Shown here: piece by piece, positions 29,302 to 36,841 of the stretch
Position numbering within the stretch: the stretch's first letter is position 1
Layout: each line of letters begins with the position of its first letter
Assembly: GCF_030014955.1 (NCBI RefSeq)
Contig: NZ_JAGRPV010000001.1
Location: forward strand, 8,085,501 to 8,149,500
Reading direction: 5' to 3'
DNA length: 64,000 nucleotides
Origin: Cohnella hashimotonis
GTDB taxonomy: Bacteria; Bacillota; Bacilli; Paenibacillales; Paenibacillaceae
Program-made: the position numbers and the translations under genes
The notes under the pieces: model-generated
The model's database searches: none
The model's input: the letters and a program-made list of their open reading frames with translations, nothing else
Told to the model about the DNA's origin: nothing

Positions 29302-29327
29302 AAAGACCCCTCGTCATAGGGGTCTTT
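29302..29327 (-). terminator. terminator after the amidoligase gene
   Basis: Perfect 10-bp stem AAAGACCCCT (29302-29311) / AGGGGTCTTT (29318-29327), followed on the minus strand by TTTT. It lies between the amidoligase stop and the FGE-like start, so it ends or attenuates transcription into the FGE-like gene. Confidence 0.7.
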
Positions 29328-29346
29328 GCGGTCTTCGCGGTTCAAG

Positions 29347-30255
29347 TCATTCCTGAAGGAGACGCACAGCTTCCCAGCCGGCAGAAGGCAGTTGCACAAG
29401 GTGCTTGGATAAATCTCCATTCGCGTCTTCGATGGCGACTAGGATGCCGTCGGGCCTGGGCAAAATATAAAGAATCTCGCCGTCCTGAACAAGGCTTCTT
29501 GCAAGGGGCGTCAGGATCGGCACCAACGCGTTCTCCAGCCATATCCGCTCGCGATACCATTGCGGGGCGGGGATGGGCGGCGGATAGCCGCCGACAGGCG
29601 CTCCGAGTGCGATTGCCATCCGGCGGGGATCGCAAGGAAGCTGCTGCCCCGCCCCGATGGCCGCTACGAAACGAAGACAAAACTCAACGGTGTTGATCAC
29701 TTCATCGTAGTCCAGGGAACCATTCGCATAACGAATTTCAACTGTGCCGATATCATACCAAGCCGCCAGATTGATGCCGCACCGATGGGACTGGGGACGT
29801 CCCTTGCGGTAAAGCGCGGCGCTCCCGGGCTCCGAAATAAATCGATCGCGCATCTCCTGCGTGACTGGCGGACAGAAGGGCAGGCGAGCTTCGCTCGAAT
29901 CCAGTAAGCTCCTTACAACCTCCTGATACAGCAGAGCGGCCTCGATAAAACGCGGAATCGATTCTTCCCCCCAAGGCTCTAACCCGACATGGACATGGAG
30001 TCCGCAGTTCCAATTTGCTTCGGCTCCCGTCGCTCGAAGCCGCATCAACATCTCGCGAATTTGCTCGCGATCTTCCCACTTGATCGGCGGAGGCTTAAGC
30101 TCGCTGCCCGATTCTGCTCCGTCACCGTCGATCTGGCGCTCATCATGCGCCATGATCCAGCCCGGCCATAGCTCGACTTGCTGAGGATTGCCGCCAACGA
30201 ATTCGATCTCGACGCCGAATCGAAGTTCTTTCCAATCCACCAATAAAGGTTCCAT
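29347..30255 (-). CDS. amidoligase family (COOH-NH2 ligase) protein
   Basis: A 302-residue protein of the amidoligase family, glutamine-synthetase-fold ligases that join carboxyl and amino groups on peptides or small molecules. Seen are the N-terminal RFGVEIEFVGG, an active-site NCGLHVHVGLEPWG stretch, and TVEIRYANGSLDYDEV in the C-terminal half. Two in-frame ATGs exist. The ribosome site AGAGG lies one base before the first (30264) and ten before the second (30255); the second is used. That site is inside the right arm of a perfect 12-bp inverted repeat (30266-30311), and a tiny reading frame with a perfect ribosome site precedes it. The FGE-like gene follows. The substrate is unknown; a peptide is plausible from the family. 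Confidence 0.8.
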   Translation of the reverse strand: MEPLLVDWKELRFGVEIEFVGGNPQQVELWPGWIMAHDERQIDGDGAESGSELKPPPIKWEDREQIREMLMRLRATGAEANWNCGLHVHVGLEPWGEESIPRFIEAALLYQEVVRSLLDSSEARLPFCPPVTQEMRDRFISEPGSAALYRKGRPQSHRCGINLAAWYDIGTVEIRYANGSLDYDEVINTVEFCLRFVAAIGAGQQLPCDPRRMAIALGAPVGGYPPPIPAPQWYRERIWLENALVPILTPLARSLVQDGEILYILPRPDGILVAIEDANGDLSKHLVQLPSAGWEAVRLLQE

Positions 30256-30265
30256 CTCTTTCATT

Positions 30266-30311
30266 CCTCTCTTCTTCTTTTGTCAAATGATGCGGGAATG
30301 AAGAAGAGAGG
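30266..30311 (-). promoter_or_regulatory. 12-bp inverted repeat hiding the amidoligase ribosome site
   Basis: On the minus strand CCTCTCTTCTTC (30311-30300), a 22-base loop, then GAAGAAGAGAGG (30277-30266). The right arm contains the AGAGG ribosome site of the amidoligase. In mRNA the 12-bp helix would block initiation, so expression is probably controlled at translation. Confidence 0.6.
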
Positions 30312-30326
30312 CGGCGGAGCACGGGC

Positions 30327-30353
30327 TTAGCGGGGCACTTTTTTTCTCGGCAT
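30327..30353 (-). CDS. possible 8-residue leader peptide MPRKKVPR
   Basis: A nine-codon frame (ATG to TAA) encoding MPRKKVPR. GGAGG lies exactly seven bases before the ATG (30361-30365), the best ribosome site in this intergenic region. Its stop is 15 bases before the left arm of the hairpin that hides the amidoligase ribosome site. It could be a regulatory leader or a peptide acted on by the amidoligase; both are inference, and chance cannot be ruled out for so short a frame. Confidence 0.35.
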   Translation of the reverse strand: MPRKKVPR

Positions 30354-30440
30354 GGCTTTTCCTCCAATCGGAGTTTTCGTTAATCTGTTATTTCGGCGGT
30401 GAACGGCGATCTCCTGCACAGCCGAACCAACATCAAAATG

Positions 30441-30477
30441 CGAAAAACCAACGCCGGCCCAAGGCCTGCGTTGGTTT
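30441..30477 (-). terminator. terminator of the azoreductase gene
   Basis: AAACCAACGC (30445-30454) / GCGTTGGTTT (30468-30477), with an inner GGCC pairing. On the minus strand it ends in GGTTTTT. Confidence 0.8.
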
Positions 30478-30498
30478 CTCCATCTTCGCGTAATTAAA

Positions 30499-31125
30499 TT
30501 AGAAGCTGCTCGCCAGCTTCGTTGCCTGCGCGATGCTGTCTTCGATAATTTTCTGCGAGCGGTCCTGGAACTGGTTGTGGCCTTCGGCGATAACCGTCTC
30601 GACGTCCGTGACGCCCCAGAAGGCAAGCGTGTTCTTTACGTAGTTGACCGACATCTCGAGCTGAGCCATCGGGCCTTCGGAGTAAACGCCGCCGCGGGCG
30701 TTCAGAATGACGACCTTCTTGTCGCCGGCCAGACCGACGGGGCCTTGTGCCGTGTATTTAAATGTTTTACCTGCTTGGCCCAGGTAGAACAGGTATGTCA
30801 GGAGCTGAGCCGGAATCGTGAAGTTCCAGAGCGGGAAGCCAAAGACAATCTTGTCCGCGGCCAGAAATTGATCCAAATAGCCGTTCGCGAGATCAGCCAG
30901 CCGCTTCTCTTCGGCCGTTGCTTCGATGCCCTGCGACGCTTTGTACAGTCCGGTCATCATGTCATTGTCGTAATAAGGGAGTTCCACAGCGAACAGATCG
31001 AGTTCGGTGATCGTGTCGTTCGGATTGTTTTCCTTATACGATTCGTAAAAAGCATTGTATAACTTCACGCTGACCGCTTGCTCGGAAGGGCGGTTGTTGG
31101 CCTTGACGAACAGTACGTTTGCCAT
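30499..31125 (-). CDS. azoR: FMN-dependent NADH:quinone/azo reductase
   Basis: A 208-residue flavodoxin-like reductase of the AzoR family, which reduces quinones and azo compounds with NADH and FMN. Motifs: the N-terminal MANVLFVKANNRPSEQAVSV phosphate-binding loop, ADKIVFGFPLWNFTIPAQLLTYLFYLGQAGKTF (the FMN-binding PxWNF region) and ILNARGGVYSEGP. The length is typical. ATG at 31125 has GGAGG eight to nine bases upstream, and a good promoter lies at 31166-31193. Monocistronic. It probably protects against quinone or thiol-reactive stress. Confidence 0.95.
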   Translation of the reverse strand: MANVLFVKANNRPSEQAVSVKLYNAFYESYKENNPNDTITELDLFAVELPYYDNDMMTGLYKASQGIEATAEEKRLADLANGYLDQFLAADKIVFGFPLWNFTIPAQLLTYLFYLGQAGKTFKYTAQGPVGLAGDKKVVILNARGGVYSEGPMAQLEMSVNYVKNTLAFWGVTDVETVIAEGHNQFQDRSQKIIEDSIAQATKLASSF

Positions 31126-31165
31126 GGGGAATTGCCTCCTATGATGTTTATTCTGTCAGTGCTTA

Positions 31166-31193
31166 ATAATAGCACAGTATATTAAAAAGTAAA
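31166..31193 (-). promoter_or_regulatory. sigma-A-type promoter of azoR
   Basis: On the minus strand -35 TTTACT (31193-31188), 16-base spacer, -10 TATTAT (31171-31166), 40 bases before the ATG. Confidence 0.6.
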
Positions 31194-31308
31194 GCTTCTT
31201 ACGAATTTATAGTCTATTTTGGAAATTTAAGACGGCAATAAAGCGGTCCGTTTCTATATCTATGTTATATTAGATGGGATTTTAAACGCACAACGGAGGT
31301 GGAAACGG

Positions 31309-32445
31309 ATGACGGAAATTCGAAGCCTGACGGACAGCGAACGGGAAGAAGCGGCCAGAAGGGCGGATGAAGTGTTTCGCCAAGAAGGGCAGTCTTCCAT
31401 GAAGCGCGCTTATCCGTTCATATTTTCAGAAGCGGAGGCATCATGTTCGTTCGGCGCTTTTGCCGATGACGGCTCGCTCGTCGCATTCATGGGACTCGTG
31501 CCATGGAATATCCGCATCGGCGAAGCGACGGTTCATGCCTGCTCATTAGGCGCAGTCTTCACGGTGCCGGAAGCCAGGGGCCAAGGGCTGGCAAGCCGCA
31601 TTTTGCAGCATATCTACCGGTACATGAGACAAGCCGGAGCGCCGCTGTTGTTGATCTCAGGCGACAAATCGCTGTATGCGCGAACCGGCTGCGTTCCGTA
31701 TGGCCGCTTGTTCCGGTTCGCATTGGATCGCGCCGCGGCCGAATCGATCAGAAGCCGCGAGGGCGCGCGATGGACTGTCAGGGAGGCGCGCGAAGACGAC
31801 CTGTACCGGATTCACGGATTGGCCTCGCGTCGCCCGGTCAGATACGAGATCAGCGTGCGGGAATTGGGCGCGCTCATCAAATCCGAAGGCTTCGCCAGCA
31901 ATAGATGCCAGACCCATCGGATACTGTTGGCGGAGGATCGCGGACGGACGGCGGCTTTTCTGATCGTTAGCGTGTCGGATGCCGCGGACCGGCCGGGACT
32001 TGCGATCGAGCAGGCGGGCGATCCGCAGGCGATCTTGGCGTTGGCGGTCGAAGCGGTTTTACGCGATCGGTTGTCGTCGTTGGATTTCCCCGTCCCTTGG
32101 CATGAGGACGAGCTGATAGCCTGCTTGCGTTCTAAGGGAATTCCCGCGACGGAAGGCAACCAATCCGGCACGATTCGAATCGTTGACGGCGAGCTGCTGC
32201 TCGAACAACTGCGGCCCTGTCTGGGAGCCAACCTGCCGGATGACGAGACGTCACGCCTGCGATTAATCGAGAAAAGCGTGCAGGAATGGTCATTTTCGCA
32301 AGGCGATTCTGAAGCCTGGATGACCGCTCAGGAGGCCGCGATGGCCATCTTCGATTGTGCCATTCCGGGTGAGGCGTCATTGGTGGCGGTCGCCAAACCC
32401 TTCCCCGTCCCGCTTCCTCACACTGTGGGACTATGCTATATTTAG
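31309..32445 (+). CDS. GNAT family N-acetyltransferase, Eis-like layout
   Basis: A 378-residue acetyltransferase. The N-terminal GNAT domain (about 1-150) includes SLGAVFTVPEARGQGLASRILQHIY, with the acetyl-CoA loop R-G-Q-G-L-A. A second, weaker GNAT-like half follows (about 150-290; WTVREAREDDLYRIHGLASRRP), with a sterol-carrier-like end, the arrangement of Eis-type proteins. Substrates may be amines or aminoglycosides, but nothing here fixes one. ATG at 31309 has GGAGGT about eight bases upstream. The LacI gene follows 43 bases later with its own likely promoter. Confidence 0.85.
   Translation: MTEIRSLTDSEREEAARRADEVFRQEGQSSMKRAYPFIFSEAEASCSFGAFADDGSLVAFMGLVPWNIRIGEATVHACSLGAVFTVPEARGQGLASRILQHIYRYMRQAGAPLLLISGDKSLYARTGCVPYGRLFRFALDRAAAESIRSREGARWTVREAREDDLYRIHGLASRRPVRYEISVRELGALIKSEGFASNRCQTHRILLAEDRGRTAAFLIVSVSDAADRPGLAIEQAGDPQAILALAVEAVLRDRLSSLDFPVPWHEDELIACLRSKGIPATEGNQSGTIRIVDGELLLEQLRPCLGANLPDDETSRLRLIEKSVQEWSFSQGDSEAWMTAQEAAMAIFDCAIPGEASLVAVAKPFPVPLPHTVGLCYI
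32435..32443 (+). promoter_or_regulatory. possible extended -10 for the LacI-family gene
   Basis: TGCTATATT overlaps the last codons of the GNAT gene, 45 bases before the LacI ATG. The upstream -35 (TTCCTC) is weak. Confidence 0.3.
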
Positions 32446-32488
32446 GCTATGCCGCCAAGGCAAATTCAACAGGTTGAAGAGGTTTCCC

Positions 32489-33520
32489 ATGTCAAAGTCT
32501 GTGACGGTTCACGACATCGCCAAACTGGCGAATGTATCGTCGGCTACGGTGTCCCGGGTGCTCAGCAACAGCGATTATCCGGTTAGCGAGAAGCTCAGAA
32601 CCCGGATTCTCAAGATTGCCGAGGAAGTCAACTACGTGCCGAATTTGCTTGGCAAGCAATTGAAGAAAAATTCGACGATGACCATCGGCATCATTATTCC
32701 GTCGATTATCAATCCTTTCTATTCTTCTGTCGTTTTTGGCGTTGAGGAAGTGGCCAGACAAGAGGGATTCACGGTATTTGCCTGCAATTCTCTGCAGGAC
32801 CCGGAGCTGGAGGACGAATATATCCAGACCATGATGGAAATGCAGGTCAAAGGGGTCATTGTCTCCTCCATCACCACCAATAAAGAGAAGCTGAAGCGAT
32901 TGATCGAAATGAACATGAATGTCATTGCAATCGATCAAAAGTTGGACGAGGAAGGCATATCGCAAATCGAATTCGATCATCACAAGGGAGGTTTCCTGGC
33001 CGCCAAATACTTGCAAGGCAAGGGCCACACCCGCATCGGTTATGTGACGACCAAGCTTAATCGCCCCAGCCGAAAAGGGATCTGCCGCGGCTACATGGAT
33101 GCGATGAAGGAAGCGGGCCTTGAGCCGTTCGTGGAAGAATACCGCTCCGACGAGCCCTTTAATCCGATCTTCGAATTCGAGACGGGCAGGGAGCTCGCCC
33201 GGCGAATGATGGGTGGGGATCGCCCGCCGACCGCGATTTTCGCCTGCAACGACCTTCTGGCATTCGGCGTCATTCATGAATTGAGGGTCCGGGGGCTGCA
33301 AGTGCCGTCCGATGTATCGGTCATGGGATTCGACGGGATTGACGTGGGGCAGATGATCCACCCTCCGCTAACGACCATTAAGCAACCCGATTACGAAATG
33401 GGCAAGATGGCCTGCAGAATGCTGGTCGATATGACGATGGGCAAGGATAAGCCGATGTTCAACGTTACCCTTCAACCCAAGCTGCTGGAGCGGCACTCGG
33501 TCCGGGATTTGAATGGCTAA
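32489..33520 (+). CDS. LacI family transcriptional regulator of the sugar operon
   Basis: A 343-residue LacI/GalR repressor: N-terminal HTH and hinge (TVHDIAKLANVSSATVSRVL, then the NYVPN hinge region) and a periplasmic-binding-protein-like sensor (MTIGIIIPSIINPFYSSVVFGVEEVARQEGF; GFDGIDVGQMIHPPLTTIKQP). ATG at 32489 has GAAGAGGT six bases upstream and gives the normal N-terminus. The next gene is a sugar ABC importer, and the 33521-33707 gap holds two related palindromic sites ending in ATCGATTACTT that fit LacI-type operators, so it likely controls the operon to 43316. The effector is probably a sugar released from the imported substrate. Confidence 0.93.
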   Translation: MSKSVTVHDIAKLANVSSATVSRVLSNSDYPVSEKLRTRILKIAEEVNYVPNLLGKQLKKNSTMTIGIIIPSIINPFYSSVVFGVEEVARQEGFTVFACNSLQDPELEDEYIQTMMEMQVKGVIVSSITTNKEKLKRLIEMNMNVIAIDQKLDEEGISQIEFDHHKGGFLAAKYLQGKGHTRIGYVTTKLNRPSRKGICRGYMDAMKEAGLEPFVEEYRSDEPFNPIFEFETGRELARRMMGGDRPPTAIFACNDLLAFGVIHELRVRGLQVPSDVSVMGFDGIDVGQMIHPPLTTIKQPDYEMGKMACRMLVDMTMGKDKPMFNVTLQPKLLERHSVRDLNG

Positions 33521-33547
33521 CGCAAGATCTTTTTGCGTTTGACTAAA

Positions 33548-33563
33548 AAGTAATCGATTACTT
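33548..33563. promoter_or_regulatory. LacI-type operator 1
   Basis: A perfect 16-bp palindrome, AAGTAATCGATTACTT, 27 bases after the LacI stop and 70 bases upstream of the operon's likely -35. It shares ATCGATTACTT with operator 2. Confidence 0.65.
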
Positions 33564-33632
33564 ATTTTATGGCTAAAAGAACAGTAAATGCGGCTTTGTA
33601 AGTGCGATTTTATTAAATATTCGCAATAAAAG

Positions 33633-33661
33633 TTGAACTGTAAACACTTTCATGGTACTCT
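33633..33661 (+). promoter_or_regulatory. likely promoter of the sugar operon
   Basis: -35 TTGAAC (33633-33638), 17-base spacer, -10 TACTCT (33656-33661). Operator 2 starts five bases later, over the expected transcription start. Confidence 0.5.
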
Positions 33662-33666
33662 CAAAA

Positions 33667-33682
33667 TAGATATCGATTACTT
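33667..33682. promoter_or_regulatory. LacI-type operator 2
   Basis: TAGATATCGATTACTT is a degenerate copy of operator 1: the right half is identical and the left half altered. It lies directly after the predicted -10, 25 bases before the GTG start of the binding-protein gene. The spacing to operator 1 (119 bp) would allow looping. Confidence 0.55.
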
Positions 33683-33707
33683 TTATTAATCTAAAGAGGG
33701 TGCTCAA

Positions 33708-35042
33708 GTGAAAAGACGGTTCAATGTAGTCTCGTTGCTGTTGCTCGCGATCCTGGTGTTGCTGTCGGCTTGTTCTTCCTCGAAAAATGAAGAGGCATCC
33801 AGCGGGCCTTCCGGTTCCAATCAGCCGGGCTCGTCGTCCGCAGAGGCTTCGCAGAAGCCGGCCAAGCAAGTGACGTTAAAGCTCGGACTGCCGGGCAGCT
33901 ACGATGTCACGAGCAAGGAGATCGTAGACGGATTCATTCAGACGCATCCGAACATCAAGGTGGAAATTCAAGAAGCGCCTTGGGGCGACTTCACGTCCAA
34001 GATCTCGACCCAGATCGCGGGCAATACGGCTCCCGACATATGGCTGCAGGAGAACGCCGCGATTCTGGGATACGGCAAGCGCGGCGTCGCCGAGGATCTC
34101 TCGCAGTATATCGAACGCGATCTGAATGCGGGGGATTATATCGACGCGCTGTTCGCCGCCAAGACGCCGGAGGGTCAAGTATGGGGTGTCCCGCACGGCA
34201 TTAACCCGATCGCGCTTGCCTACAACGAAGATGTATTCAAGCAGGCGGGCGTCGCGCTGCCGACGGACGACTGGACGTACCAGGATCTGATCGACAATGC
34301 CAAGCAATTGACCGTCAAGGACCAGCGTTACGGATTCGTGGGCAGCTCCTCGATCACGACGGGCTGGTTCCCATGGATCAAGCAAGCGGGCGGGTCCGCG
34401 CTGGACGAGAGCTTGACCAAGGCGAATTTCGACGATTCCGCAACGATCAATGGTCTGTCTCAACTCATCGCGGGTATTCAGGACGGATATTTTACCGACG
34501 CAGACTTCGTTAAGGCCAACGGGGGGGAAATGGATACGTTCGCTACCGGCAAAGCAGCCTTGATGTTTTTCCAGTACAGCCAGCAGGTAGCGATGAGCGA
34601 TAAGTTCCCGAATGCCAACTGGAACGTCGTGAAGATACCGAAGTCGGTAGACGGCAAGCGTTATGTGCCGATGGTGACTAATTCCTGGCTGATCTATTCG
34701 AAGGCGTCGCAAGATGCCAAGGATGCGGCGTGGGAATTCCTGAAGTATTACCTGAGCGAAGCGTCCCAGGCCATCGTGGCGAAGAGCGGTTCTACGCTCC
34801 CGGTGCGCAAGACGGCGCTGGATCTGCTGCAGGACGTGAAGACGAAGCCATTGAACAAGGCGGCGTTTACGGACGGAATCGCCGAGGGCGGCGTGACGCT
34901 CGACGAGAATGCTTCCTGGTCGGAATGGCGCTTGAAGGTGCAGCAAGTCGTCAACGAAATGGTCGCCGGTAACGTCAAGGTGGAAGAGGGCGCCAAGCAA
35001 ATTCAAACCGAGGTTCAGAAGGTGCTCGACGACAACGCATAA
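33708..35042 (+). CDS. sugar ABC transporter substrate-binding lipoprotein
   Basis: A 444-residue extracellular solute-binding protein (family 1). A lipoprotein signal peptide ends in the lipobox LSAC (cysteine about residue 22) and is followed by a Ser-rich linker. The binding fold includes VTLKLGLPGSYDVTSKEIVDGF, PDIWLQENAAILGYGKRGVAEDL, GVPHGINPIALAYNEDVF and MVTNSWLIYSKASQDAKDAAWEFLKYYLS. It captures an oligosaccharide or sugar for the two permeases downstream. The start is GTG at 33708, with AAAGAGGG eight bases upstream. Stop to next start is 69 bases, in the same operon. No ATPase is encoded here; such importers often share an MsmX-type ATPase. Confidence 0.93.
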   Translation: MKRRFNVVSLLLLAILVLLSACSSSKNEEASSGPSGSNQPGSSSAEASQKPAKQVTLKLGLPGSYDVTSKEIVDGFIQTHPNIKVEIQEAPWGDFTSKISTQIAGNTAPDIWLQENAAILGYGKRGVAEDLSQYIERDLNAGDYIDALFAAKTPEGQVWGVPHGINPIALAYNEDVFKQAGVALPTDDWTYQDLIDNAKQLTVKDQRYGFVGSSSITTGWFPWIKQAGGSALDESLTKANFDDSATINGLSQLIAGIQDGYFTDADFVKANGGEMDTFATGKAALMFFQYSQQVAMSDKFPNANWNVVKIPKSVDGKRYVPMVTNSWLIYSKASQDAKDAAWEFLKYYLSEASQAIVAKSGSTLPVRKTALDLLQDVKTKPLNKAAFTDGIAEGGVTLDENASWSEWRLKVQQVVNEMVAGNVKVEEGAKQIQTEVQKVLDDNA

Positions 35043-35111
35043 CCGAAATCGCTGTGTTCGGGGGATGGCGCTTAATCCTTTCCCCTGAACATAGGGAGGG
35101 CAGGTAACTTC

Positions 35112-35993
35112 ATGCATAAACAAGGGTTTTGGGGTTATATTTTCACGCTACCGTTTCTAATCAATATCGTCGTATTTATTGCTTTTCCCGTCGGTTTTTC
35201 CGCCTACATTTCCTTTGCCCGCTGGGATCTGTTTAATTCGCCGGAATGGGTAGGGCTGCAGAACTGGATTCGCGTCGTCGAAGGGCGGGAATTCTGGATC
35301 GGCATGCGCAATGTCGGCGTGTTTGCGCTTATCTTTGTACCCGCCCAGACTTTGCTGGCATTCGGCGTCGCCTTCTTGTTGAATCAGGCAATCCGGGGCA
35401 AAGCGATGTGGAGGCTGTTTTACTTTTTGCCGGTCATTACGCCCTGGCTCGCCGGCGGCGTCGTATGGTACTGGATGTTCAACTATCGGTACGGCGTTCT
35501 TAACTGGCTGCTTAGTTCGGCAGGGTTAACGTCCATCAGGTGGGTGGATAGTCCACACTGGCTGGTCGTGGTCGCCAGCATCGCCATGGTCAACGTGTGG
35601 AAGGGAATGGGGCAGTCGATGATCATCCTCTTGGCCGGCATGCAGAACGTGCCCAAGGAAGTTCTCGAGTCGTCCCAGATCGACGGCGCGACAGGCTGGA
35701 AGCAGCTGACCAAGATTGTGTTCCCCATCGTGACGCCGATGGTATTCCTGGTCATGATCTTGTCGACGATCGCGGCCTTCCACGCCTTTGATGTATTCCT
35801 GGCCTTGTTTGGCTCCATCAGCGCGGGCATTCCGGAACGGAACGTGGTGCCGAATCTGATTATCTATCGCGATGCTTTTCTGCTTTTCAAGATGGGGCCG
35901 GCATCTGCGGCTGCCTGGCTGTTGTTCGTGATCATTCTGGTGATTACCCTGTTCCAGAAGTATTTCGAAAAGAGGTGGGTGCATTATGACTAA
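35112..35993 (+). CDS. sugar ABC transporter permease (MalF-type)
   Basis: A 293-residue inner-membrane permease with six predicted membrane segments. The EAA loop region reads VPKEVLESSQIDGATGWKQLTKIVFPIVTP (E-S-x-x-I-D-G-A). It pairs with the next gene to form the channel. AGGGAGGG lies ten bases before ATG 35112. Its last codons overlap the start of the next permease by eight bases. Confidence 0.94.
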   Translation: MHKQGFWGYIFTLPFLINIVVFIAFPVGFSAYISFARWDLFNSPEWVGLQNWIRVVEGREFWIGMRNVGVFALIFVPAQTLLAFGVAFLLNQAIRGKAMWRLFYFLPVITPWLAGGVVWYWMFNYRYGVLNWLLSSAGLTSIRWVDSPHWLVVVASIAMVNVWKGMGQSMIILLAGMQNVPKEVLESSQIDGATGWKQLTKIVFPIVTPMVFLVMILSTIAAFHAFDVFLALFGSISAGIPERNVVPNLIIYRDAFLLFKMGPASAAAWLLFVIILVITLFQKYFEKRWVHYD

Positions 35994-36819
35994 AGCGACC
36001 CCGCCTTGGACGAAAGCGTTGATGTATCTTCTGGTGCTCGCGGGCGCCGTAGTCATGATGTTCCCGTTCATCTGGATGCTGTCCACTTCCTTCAAGACGC
36101 TTGGCGCCGTATCCCAGATGCCTCCGCAGCTGATTCCGAATCCATTCCGGTTCGATAATTACGCCGAAGTCTGGAACAAGGTCGATTTTGGCCGATATAC
36201 GTTCAACAGCTTCTTTATTGTCGTCTTCGACATGGCGGGATCGCTGCTTTCTTGCGCGTTCGTCGCTTTCGGATTAGCCATGTACAAGTTCAAGCTGAGA
36301 GGTCTCGTTTATGCCTTCATGCTGGGGACGCTGCTCATCCCCGGACAAATTACGATGATTCCTACCTATTTCATATGGAAGCAGTTCCATGCCTTGAATA
36401 CGTATGTTCCTTTGATCGCGCCATCGTTTTTTGCCGGGGCGTTCGGCATTTTCTTGTTGCATCAGTATATCAAGTCGTTACCCAAAGAACTGTATGAATC
36501 GGCCGTGATCGACGGCTGCTCGCCGCCGGGCATTTTTTTCAAGATTTATTTGCCGTTGTGCAAACCGGCGCTGGCCGCGCTCGGAATCTTTACCTTTATG
36601 GGCGCTTGGAACAATACGCTGGGGCCGCTGATCTATTTGCAAGACCGGAAGATGTATACGCTGCCTCTGGGATTGATGTATCTGAAAAACGAGTCTTCCA
36701 TCAATCAGGCGGTCATCATGGCGGGCGCGGTGATTACGACATTGCCTGTTGTCCTGGTCTATCTGCTTGCCCAGAAGCAGTTCGTTCAGGGGATTGCGTC
36801 CACCGGTCTTAAAGGTTAA
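35986..36819 (+). CDS. sugar ABC transporter permease (MalG-type)
   Basis: A 277-residue permease with six predicted membrane segments. The N-terminal part ends in PFIWMLSTSFKT, and the EAA loop reads LPKELYESAVIDGCSPPGIFFKIYLPLCKPA. This matches MalG/CarB-type permeases. The ATG overlaps the end of the previous permease gene. The oxidoreductase follows 22 bases later. Confidence 0.94.
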   Translation: MTKATPPWTKALMYLLVLAGAVVMMFPFIWMLSTSFKTLGAVSQMPPQLIPNPFRFDNYAEVWNKVDFGRYTFNSFFIVVFDMAGSLLSCAFVAFGLAMYKFKLRGLVYAFMLGTLLIPGQITMIPTYFIWKQFHALNTYVPLIAPSFFAGAFGIFLLHQYIKSLPKELYESAVIDGCSPPGIFFKIYLPLCKPALAALGIFTFMGAWNNTLGPLIYLQDRKMYTLPLGLMYLKNESSINQAVIMAGAVITTLPVVLVYLLAQKQFVQGIASTGLKG

Positions 36820-36841
36820 TCAGTCAGGAGATGTTTGGAAA

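Noticed and set aside
33876..35123. 415-codon minus-strand open frame
   Set aside because: Antisense to the solute-binding lipoprotein gene, which has clear family motifs; product is Arg/His-rich with no domain.
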